A DNA stretch of 6,271 nt, taken from positions 1-6,271 of the forward strand of contig JAHEGP010000189.1 in assembly GCA_024645065.1 (NCBI GenBank). Direction: 5' to 3'. The DNA is from Cellvibrionales bacterium (GTDB lineage: Bacteria; Pseudomonadota; Gammaproteobacteria; Pseudomonadales; JAHEGP01). The position numbers were made by a program, and so were the translations under genes. Within the stretch, counting starts at the first letter, position 1; every line of letters begins with the position of its first letter. This document shows, piece after piece, positions 1 through 4,302 of the stretch. Under the pieces are notes generated by a model. It was given only the letters and a program-made list of their open reading frames with translations, had not been told where the DNA came from and did not search any database.

Positions 1-382
1 AGTCTTCGTCCACTGATTGATCACCGGGGCTTCCCGCCGCCTGCACGCTACTGAAATAGACCAGCCGGGGCACCCCGGCAGAGGCTGCCGCGGCAATCAG
101 TTTTGCGGTTGCTTCGACGTTCAGCTGCCATAATGCAGTCCGTGCGGCGGTCGATAAGGAGCGAAAGTGGGCAGCCCCGGCACAGTGGAAAATACCCTCG
201 ACGCCGTCCATCAGGGAGCTGGGAAGGGGGTCGTGGCGAAGCTCAAGGGTATGGCTTTCGCTCCAGGGACCCGCGGCGTTGTGATGTAGCAGCGCTCGCA
301 CGCGGTGACCGCTGGCCTGCAGCTGGTGGCATAACGCACGACCAATAAAACCTGTCGCTCCGGTTACCAGATATAGCCCCAT
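1..382 (-). CDS. NAD-dependent epimerase/dehydratase family protein (N-terminal part, runs off left edge)
   Basis: The start and first 127 codons are visible; the rest lies outside the window. The protein begins MGLYLVTGATGFIGRAL, a Rossmann first strand followed directly by the glycine-rich TGATGFIG (GxxGxxG) dinucleotide-binding loop of the extended SDR/epimerase family (established family knowledge). Further on, HCAGAAHF (about residues 68-75) fits the second conserved region near the cofactor, and LVYFSSVQAAG (about 105-115) fits the strand carrying the catalytic Ser. The Tyr-x-x-x-Lys pair would lie beyond the edge, so activity cannot be judged. The ATG at 380-382 is the only reasonable start: it puts the Rossmann strand at the extreme N-terminus, and an in-frame stop lies 27 bp upstream at 410-412. 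No strong Shine-Dalgarno precedes it. It lies 75 bp downstream of the porin on the same strand and could be the third gene of that transcript. Substrate is unknown; a nucleotide-sugar or related hydroxy compound is the family norm. Confidence 0.88.
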   Translation of the reverse strand, partial: MGLYLVTGATGFIGRALCHQLQASGHRVRALLHHNAAGPWSESHTLELRHDPLPSSLMDGVEGIFHCAGAAHFRSLSTAARTALWQLNVEATAKLIAAAASAGVPRLVYFSSVQAAGSPGDQSVDED

Positions 383-457
383 AGTGGGTAACGCCAGGGT
401 CAGGGGGTACTACAGGAATGAGCTACAGAAGCCCCACCCGACGCTGCGCGATCGAAG

Positions 458-1741
458 CTATCCTCCAAGTCCAAAAGAAAAATTGTAGCGCGCCGAAAAC
501 TGCACCTTGAAGGCATCGTAGTCCCAGTCATCGTTGAAGTTCTCGCGCTTGCCATATTGCAGCTCTGCGCCCACCATGACCCTGTCGGAGGGATGGTACT
601 GCAAGTTGGTGAGGGCATAGCGGCCTTTTTCGAAGCTATTGGCCGCCTGTCCGTTGGGCAGGTCCAGGTCGACGGTGGAAAAGCCGATGGTGCTGGACCA
701 GCGCTTACTCCAGTACAGATCGTAGAACAATAACGTCGTGGTAACGGGGATCGTCTCGCCAGAGAGAGTGGTGCCGTTGATGTCGATGCCGATATCGCCG
801 CCAGCGTCATTAACGTAATTTTGTATGCCTTCGCCGTGCATCACCAGCAACTTGAGCACGCTGTCATTGGGCCCGAACCTGAAATTGGCGCTGAGGTTGA
901 TGCCCCAGCCAGTGGCGTCGCCACTCAGGTCACCGTTGGTCAGGTCTTCATCATCCCACTCGATGCGGCGCAGGATACCCGCTGCACGCACGTAACCCCA
1001 GTCTCCACCGTACAGGTAGGAGGCTGAAAAGTCTGGCAACGGATAACGCCCGCGCACGTTATTGTCGTTCTGGATGATTTCTTCGAGCTCGTCAATGGCC
1101 GGATCGCGGCCGCCGCCGGGTTTTTCCAGTGCAAAGGTCAGCTTGCTGTCGCCCCTGATCGGCATCCAGCGGAACTGGATGTTGCGATAGAACGGCATGC
1201 CGCTGGGGCCCCAGTATTCCTGCGAGTTCGGAAACACGTTGATGTCCATAAACGGACTCCAGTACTGGCCGGCGCCAAACTGTCCCCACTCGCCGTAGGC
1301 ATGGCGGAGGCGGAAAGTGGTTTGGCCGGCGTCGTCGCCGACGCCAAACATCTCGAACTCGAAGATGGTAGTGATTTCGCCCCTCGAGGTCGGGAACCAG
1401 CCCTTGACGCCCAGGCGACTCTGCCTGACGCTGGCATAGGTGTTGCCCTCGGTGCCGAAATTGTCGCTACCGGGGCCCCGACCGTCCAGCTGTTCCTGGC
1501 TGTTGGGCAGCTTGGTGGGTCGCATGACATCGTACCAGTCCGAGTCGATTACGCCGTCGTTGTAGCCCATATCTGTCATCACGAAACCGTACAGCTCACC
1601 CCTGGCCTTGTCTGTAGGCTCTTCACTGACCCCGCTGTACTGTTCGCTTTCCGTAGGGCCTTCACCCTCCTCCTGGAATTGGGCCAGTGCAGCTTGGCTC
1701 GCCAGCGCCAGTAGGGCCAGCCTTGATAGAGTTGCTTTCAT
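458..1741 (-). CDS. DcaP-like outer-membrane porin
   Basis: This 427-residue protein has a cleavable signal peptide (residues 1-20, basic start, Leu/Ala core, ALA before Gln21). A short acidic, low-complexity stretch follows at about 22-47, then an all-beta region of alternating polar/aromatic strands. The block at about 103-195 is the most recognisable: VRQSRLGVKGWFP, an EFEMFG strand, FRLRHAYGEWG, GQYWSPFMDINVFPNSQEYWGP, then RNIQFRWMP. That order resembles DcaP-type trimeric porins of Gram-negative bacteria, an assignment made from memory of the family. The last strand, FKVQFSARYNFSF, is barrel-like but is followed by GLGG, so the protein does not end on the usual aromatic residue. Expected role: passive, somewhat selective diffusion of small, perhaps anionic, solutes across the outer membrane. 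An AAGGAG motif 7 bp before the ATG fixes the start. The gene sits 33 bp downstream of the exported glutaminase, suggesting co-transcription and a linked substrate. Substrate is not deducible. Confidence 0.86.
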   Translation of the reverse strand: MKATLSRLALLALASQAALAQFQEEGEGPTESEQYSGVSEEPTDKARGELYGFVMTDMGYNDGVIDSDWYDVMRPTKLPNSQEQLDGRGPGSDNFGTEGNTYASVRQSRLGVKGWFPTSRGEITTIFEFEMFGVGDDAGQTTFRLRHAYGEWGQFGAGQYWSPFMDINVFPNSQEYWGPSGMPFYRNIQFRWMPIRGDSKLTFALEKPGGGRDPAIDELEEIIQNDNNVRGRYPLPDFSASYLYGGDWGYVRAAGILRRIEWDDEDLTNGDLSGDATGWGINLSANFRFGPNDSVLKLLVMHGEGIQNYVNDAGGDIGIDINGTTLSGETIPVTTTLLFYDLYWSKRWSSTIGFSTVDLDLPNGQAANSFEKGRYALTNLQYHPSDRVMVGAELQYGKRENFNDDWDYDAFKVQFSARYNFSFGLGG

Positions 1742-1748
1742 TTTCGAT

Positions 1749-1754
1749 CTCCTT
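1749..1754 (-). promoter_or_regulatory. Ribosome binding site of the porin gene
   Basis: AAGGAG on the minus strand, 7 bp before the ATG at 1741. It lies in the 33-bp gap after the glutaminase stop codon, so the porin can be translated independently on a shared mRNA. Confidence 0.8.
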
Positions 1755-1774
1755 GCCTGGATGGGTGTAGCAGC

Positions 1775-2806
1775 CTACTCGGGATTGTGACCAAACAGGC
1801 CGAGACTGCGTGAACGGGAGATGTGCTCAATCGCCTTGAGCGCCCGGACGCTGTTGCCGGCCTGGTTGAGGCGAGGCGAGAAGGCCACGATACTCATTTT
1901 ACCGGGTACCACCGCGACAATGCCGCCGCCAACGCCGGTCTTGGCCGGCAGTGCCGCAGAGTATGCCCAAAGGCCGGCCTCGTCGTAGAAACCCGCCATA
2001 AACATGATTGCCAGGAGTTCCGGAATATTGTCCTTGTTGATCAACTGCTTGCCAGTCTTGGGGTTCTTGCCGTTATTGGCCAGCGTAGCACCCATCATCG
2101 CCAGCTGCTTAGCGGTCACGCCCACTGAGCATTCCCTGGTGTACACGTCGACGGCTTCCAGGGGATCGCTGTAGAGGCGGCCAAAGTTGAACAGCATATT
2201 GGCAATCGCCCGGTTGTTGTAATTGGTTTCCGATTCCGAGACGTAGACGTCATCGATGAGGCTGAGTTTTTCGCCGGCCAGTTCGCTGTACCAGTTCAAT
2301 ATCTTGTTCCAGCGCTGTTCGGGAGACTCGGCGTCCAGCATGCTGACCGCGGCAATCGCTCCGGCATTGACCAGCGGGTTGACCGAGCGTTGTTCATTGA
2401 GCTGCAGCGCGATCACCGAGTTGAAGGGCATACCGGTAGGCTCCACCCCGATTTTCTGTCGCAGCGCCTCAACCCCTTGCTCCTCCATCACCAGGGCGGC
2501 GGTAAAGGGTTTGGCCACCGACTGAATGGAGAAGCTATAGTCCACGTCGCCCGCGGTGTATACCTTGCCATCCACGGTGATGATCGCGATGCCGAACAGT
2601 TCGGACGGTACTTTGGCGAGCTCGGGTATATAGTCGGCGTTTTTACCGTCTTTCAGGCCCTTGTACTTGGCATGGGCTTCGTCGACAACCGATTGCAAGT
2701 CGCCGGTGGCGAGAGCCTGAGCAGACCCGGCAAATGCTGTCGCCACCCCCATCGCCAGCAACCAGCGGACGAAAAAATACGCTACAGAATTTTTGCTTTT
2801 ATTCAT
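1775..2806 (-). CDS. glsA: Class A (serine-type) glutaminase with signal peptide, probably periplasmic
   Basis: Hydrolyses L-glutamine to L-glutamate and ammonia. The 343-residue product aligns with the GlsA family at a constant offset of +30 from E. coli YbaS/YneH numbering as I recall it. Catalytic Ser96 and Lys99 form the SVAK motif (family Ser66/Lys69). Asn147 is in NPLVNAGAI, Glu191 and Asn198 in ESETNYNNRA, Tyr222 in VYTREC, Tyr274 in GFYDEAG and Val292 in KTGVGGG (family 117, 161, 168, 192, 244, 262). All expected active-site positions are therefore present. Unusually, residues 1-33 look like a Sec signal peptide: KSKN basic region, hydrophobic WLLAMGVATAFAG, then ALA before Thr34. This leaves a mature chain of 310 residues, the normal full length of cytosolic homologues. 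AGGAG 6 bp before the ATG supports the start. It is followed 33 bp later by a porin gene, so the pair probably handles extracellular amides. Other bacterial periplasmic glutaminases are usually of the unrelated glutaminase-asparaginase family. Confidence 0.95.
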   Translation of the reverse strand: MNKSKNSVAYFFVRWLLAMGVATAFAGSAQALATGDLQSVVDEAHAKYKGLKDGKNADYIPELAKVPSELFGIAIITVDGKVYTAGDVDYSFSIQSVAKPFTAALVMEEQGVEALRQKIGVEPTGMPFNSVIALQLNEQRSVNPLVNAGAIAAVSMLDAESPEQRWNKILNWYSELAGEKLSLIDDVYVSESETNYNNRAIANMLFNFGRLYSDPLEAVDVYTRECSVGVTAKQLAMMGATLANNGKNPKTGKQLINKDNIPELLAIMFMAGFYDEAGLWAYSAALPAKTGVGGGIVAVVPGKMSIVAFSPRLNQAGNSVRALKAIEHISRSRSLGLFGHNPE

Positions 2807-2812
2807 ATCAAG

Positions 2813-2817
2813 CTCCT
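2813..2817 (-). promoter_or_regulatory. Ribosome binding site of the glutaminase gene
   Basis: AGGAG on the minus strand, 6 bp before the ATG at 2806. It supports the start codon that includes the signal peptide rather than an internal start giving a cytosolic enzyme. Confidence 0.8.
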
Positions 2818-2864
2818 GAGATGTTCAATTGGTGATTGCTGCCCTTCAGCCCCCTGCGGCCACA

Positions 2865-2883
2865 AAGCTGTTTCTTGCAGCTT
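2865..2883. repeat. Inverted repeat at the start of the glutaminase leader
   Basis: AAGCTG (2865-2870) and CAGCTT (2878-2883) form a perfect 6-bp dyad with a 7-base loop. It directly abuts the tandem heptamer. It could be a protein binding site or a hairpin at the 5' end of the glutaminase mRNA if transcription starts near 2882. Confidence 0.35.
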
Positions 2884-2903
2884 ACCCGATTATTGAACCC
2901 GAT
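2884..2903 (-). repeat. Tandem heptamer ATCGGGT x2, possible operator
   Basis: Two identical heptamers (ACCCGAT on the plus strand, 2884-2890 and 2897-2903) are spaced by 6 bp, a 13-bp period. They flank and overlap the candidate -10 hexamer of the glutaminase promoter, where a bound regulator would block polymerase. Exact identity of both copies is seen directly; the operator role is inference, and a 7-bp repeat can arise by chance. Confidence 0.35.
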
Positions 2904-2918
2904 CACAATCCATGTGTA
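2889..2918 (-). promoter_or_regulatory. Candidate sigma-70 promoter of the glutaminase-porin operon
   Basis: On the minus strand TACACA (2913-2918) and AATAAT (2889-2894) are separated by 18 bp. They match the -35 consensus at 4 of 6 and the -10 consensus at 5 of 6. Transcription would start near 2882, giving a leader of about 75 nt before the glutaminase ATG. The spacer is one base over the optimum and the -35 is weak, which would fit a regulated promoter. This is a reading by eye, not tested by scoring. Confidence 0.3.
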
Positions 2919-2957
2919 TTAGCCCATAAATACTGTCTGCACCGGTGTCCGATGGGT

Positions 2958-2979
2958 GCCGGCATTGCACCGCGCCGGC
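2958..2979. repeat. Inverted repeat GCCGGC
   Basis: GCCGGC at 2958-2963 and again at 2974-2979 with a 10-base loop. As the hexamer is itself palindromic, the copies are both direct and inverted repeats. No U-tract follows on either strand, so this is not an intrinsic terminator. Role unknown. Confidence 0.3.
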
Positions 2980-3006
2980 TGGAGAGTAGAGCGGGGTCAG
3001 TAATAA

Positions 3007-3035
3007 GCGGGCAAGGCCCTGGGTGGACAGCCCGC
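3007..3035. repeat. Inverted repeat GCGGGC/GCCCGC
   Basis: A perfect 6-bp dyad, GCGGGC at 3007-3012 and GCCCGC at 3030-3035, with a 17-base loop. It is the second of three GC-rich dyads in the divergent intergenic region. No T-run follows on either strand. Confidence 0.3.
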
Positions 3036-3083
3036 CAGTCTTTCCAATTCCTGGCTCCCGGTGTTTTGTAGCGCTGGGGCGTG

Positions 3084-3107
3084 GGAATGTGCGCCATGCC
3101 TCATTCC
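3084..3107. repeat. Inverted repeat GGAATG/CATTCC
   Basis: A perfect 6-bp dyad with a 12-base loop, lying just upstream of the TATGAT hexamer at 3125-3130. If that hexamer is a -10 element, the right arm of the dyad falls about where the -35 would be, so a regulator site is conceivable. This is inference from spacing only. Confidence 0.3.
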
Positions 3108-3124
3108 GGGCGGGTCATGGTAGG

Positions 3125-3130
3125 TATGAT
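3125..3130 (+). promoter_or_regulatory. Candidate -10 hexamer for the TPR lipoprotein transcript
   Basis: TATGAT matches the sigma-70 -10 consensus at 5 of 6. No good -35 lies 16-18 bp upstream, so it would need an activator or be spurious. If used, it would give an untranslated leader of roughly 310 nt. Confidence 0.2.
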
Positions 3131-3236
3131 TGGAAACAGCGTTAAGCTTTAGCGAATAAAGGCTTCAGGCCACTTGTGACCCCGAACTATGGCACTGGTA
3201 CCCCGTCAATATCGAGCCCGACTGATGGCTGCAGTA

Positions 3237-3268
3237 GATGGTGCTGTTGCGCAAATAGCGGCACCATT
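3237..3268 (+). other. Stable RNA hairpin in the leader region of the TPR lipoprotein gene
   Basis: On plus-strand RNA, ATGGTGC (3238-3244) pairs perfectly with GCACCAT (3261-3267). The stem continues inward through U-G, G-C, U-G, U-A and G-U pairs to a 6-base CGCAAA loop at 3250-3255, and outward by one G-U pair, about 13 pairs in all. The G-U pairs break the symmetry on the opposite strand, so RNA from this strand is favoured. A TCTTTTCC stretch begins about 7 bases after the stem, too far for a classical terminator. It may be a leader regulatory structure. Confidence 0.4.
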
Positions 3269-3435
3269 ACAGCGTCTTTTCCGCAGGCATATCTATTCGA
3301 GGAAAACGCGATCGATAGCCACGAATCCAATGCCCGGCGCAGTGGGAGTGGCAACTATGAGCAATGGGTGGGGCACAGCATCGAGAGTCTTTCGACGCTG
3401 CTTCCGGCATGTTACGCAAGGATTGAAATACTGGC

Positions 3436-3439
3436 GAGG
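3436..3439 (+). promoter_or_regulatory. Ribosome binding site that selects the TPR lipoprotein start
   Basis: GAGG lies 7 bases before the ATG at 3447 but only 1 base before the ATG at 3441. Spacing therefore favours 3447, which gives a normal 25-residue lipoprotein signal peptide. Confidence 0.6.
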
Positions 3440-3446
3440 TATGGCA

Positions 3447-4133
3447 ATGATATGGATTAAAGATCAGGCCAGACGTTGGATTCTGGTACTCCCACTTTCC
3501 ATGGTGTTACCCCTGAGTGGGTGTAGTGCGTTTCACTCGCTGTCTGGCGGCGCGCCTGTGGAGCAACATAGCATCGCTGGAGCTACTGATGCAGCCGTTT
3601 CGGTCAATCCCTATCTGCTTGACCGCAAGCCCGTATCAAAGCGAGCCCGGCAGCAGTTTGATCAGGCTTTGGAGGCCATGCGACTCAAGCAATGGTCTCG
3701 CGCGGAGTCCACTCTCAAGCTGCTCAACGCCGACTTCCCCGAACTGTCCGGTCCCTGGCTGAATCTTGGCATTACCTATATTGCACTGGAGCGCCCCGAG
3801 CAAGCCGAAGCCGCTTTGCAGCGGGCTATCACGGTAAATCCCAATAATCTCGATGCCTATAACCAACTGGCCGCGCTTCGGCGCCAGGACGGCGATTTCA
3901 GGTCAGCGGAAAAACTGTATCAGCAGGCGCTGGAGGTTTGGCCGGACCATGCTCCCAGTCATCTCAACCTGGGCATACTCTACGATGTGTATCTGGGCGA
4001 GTTGCTCAAGGCAGATGAGCACTATCGGGCCTACCAGGCACTGCAGCCCGAGCCCGATAAAAGGGTAGCGGGGTGGTTGCTGGATTTACAGCGCCAACCC
4101 GTGATGATGGCCCGCGCGGGTGAAGGCTCATGA
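3447..4133 (+). CDS. TPR-repeat lipoprotein
   Basis: From the chosen ATG the product has 228 residues. Residues 1-25 form a lipoprotein signal peptide: KDQARR basic region, WILVLPLSMVLP core, and lipobox LSG before Cys26, the expected lipidation site. A Ser/Gly/Ala-rich linker (27-50) follows, then about four tetratricopeptide repeats at roughly 67-100, 102-135, 136-169 and 170-203. Typical TPR signatures are visible, such as WLNLGITYIALERPEQAEAA and the A-x-x-x-Y/A-L-x-x-x-P pattern ending each repeat (VNPNN, VWPDH, LQPEP). TPRs bind partner proteins, so a membrane-anchored scaffold or assembly factor is likely; the partner is not visible. Similar small TPR lipoproteins occur, as I recall, beside ExbB/ExbD/TonB-type genes, but none is present here. 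The frame stays open upstream to 3189, yet that start would bury the lipobox at residue 112. Transcription converges with the alcohol dehydrogenase gene. Confidence 0.85.
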   Translation: MIWIKDQARRWILVLPLSMVLPLSGCSAFHSLSGGAPVEQHSIAGATDAAVSVNPYLLDRKPVSKRARQQFDQALEAMRLKQWSRAESTLKLLNADFPELSGPWLNLGITYIALERPEQAEAALQRAITVNPNNLDAYNQLAALRRQDGDFRSAEKLYQQALEVWPDHAPSHLNLGILYDVYLGELLKADEHYRAYQALQPEPDKRVAGWLLDLQRQPVMMARAGEGS

Positions 4134-4195
4134 GCACACTCGCTGTAATGCTGCTCGCTGCCGGTCGGGCCCGGTGCCAGGCGCTACTCGAATGA
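4130..4195 (+). pseudogene. 21-codon ORF overlapping the TPR gene stop (ATGA), possible gene remnant
   Basis: ATG at 4130-4132 overlaps the TGA of the TPR gene by four bases, the classic translational-coupling arrangement. The product, MSTLAVMLLAAGRARC then QALLE, starts like a signal peptide (hydrophobic LAVMLLAAG) but stops after 21 residues. No continuation of a secreted protein is evident in any frame before 4295. It may be the 5' end of a gene otherwise deleted, a tiny functional peptide, or chance. I recognise no family. Confidence 0.35.
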
Positions 4196-4231
4196 AAATT
4201 AACCGTGTTGCGATTGCTTTGCAGATCAATG

Positions 4232-4256
4232 GTGGACCCGGATTACCCGGATCCAC
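4232..4256. terminator. Hairpin between convergent genes, possible U-less bidirectional terminator
   Basis: GTGGACCCGG (4232-4241) pairs with CCGGATCCAC (4247-4256) around a 5-base ATTAC loop, ten positions with a single C/A mismatch. It lies between the TPR gene and the convergent alcohol dehydrogenase, where a shared terminator is expected. Neither strand has a T-run after the stem, so intrinsic termination would be weak and a Rho-assisted or mRNA 3'-end protecting role is as likely. Confidence 0.4.
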
Positions 4257-4289
4257 GTTCAACCACGCCTTGGCAGCGCACCACGATCT

Positions 4290-4302
4290 GCCCGTTACGG
4301 GC
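4290..4302 (-). other. Small GC hairpin with the alcohol dehydrogenase stop codon in its loop
   Basis: GCCCG (4290-4294) and CGGGC (4298-4302) are perfectly complementary, and the 3-base loop is the TAA stop codon (4295-4297, minus strand). The stem is only 5 bp. It is probably minor, but could add to the 3'-end structure of this transcript. Confidence 0.25.

Larger units (their letters stand above)
2807..3446. other. Long divergent intergenic region, 640 bp, no convincing gene
   Basis: This stretch separates the glutaminase start (minus strand) from the TPR lipoprotein start (plus strand). Overlapping ORFs exist in it (for example 3176-3460 and an open frame from 3189), but their composition is unlike the neighbouring proteins and I recognise no domain. 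What it does hold is regulatory-looking DNA. On the glutaminase side there is a candidate promoter, a tandem heptamer and an inverted repeat at 2865-2918. The middle, 2958-3107, has three GC-rich inverted repeats. On the plus-strand side there is a TATGAT hexamer at 3125-3130 and a stable RNA hairpin at 3237-3268. A small undetected RNA or a decayed gene is possible. No tRNA-like fold was found. Confidence 0.6.

Noticed and set aside
383..457. Possible terminator between the porin and epimerase genes
   Set aside because: Only a bulged hairpin with about 6 pairs is found around the CGCGCAGCG sequence, and no T-run follows on the minus strand.
1301..1714. 137-codon plus-strand frame opposite the porin
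   Set aside because: Antisense to the porin N-terminal half; the composition is that of a shadow frame.
2390..2896. 168-codon plus-strand frame opposite the glutaminase start
   Set aside because: Antisense to a clearly identified glutaminase and its leader; no domain or credible start.
3425..3453. TTGAAA-N17-AATGAT as a strong-looking promoter at the TPR gene start
   Set aside because: It would start transcription inside the coding sequence, after the chosen ATG and the ribosome binding site, so it cannot serve this gene.
3176..3460. 94-codon plus-strand frame ending just inside the TPR lipoprotein gene
   Set aside because: No Shine-Dalgarno, odd composition (Cys/Ser-rich start) and no recognised family. 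I checked whether it could be a PQQ precursor peptide because of the nearby quinoprotein, but the Glu-x-x-x-Tyr arrangement of a short PqqA is absent.
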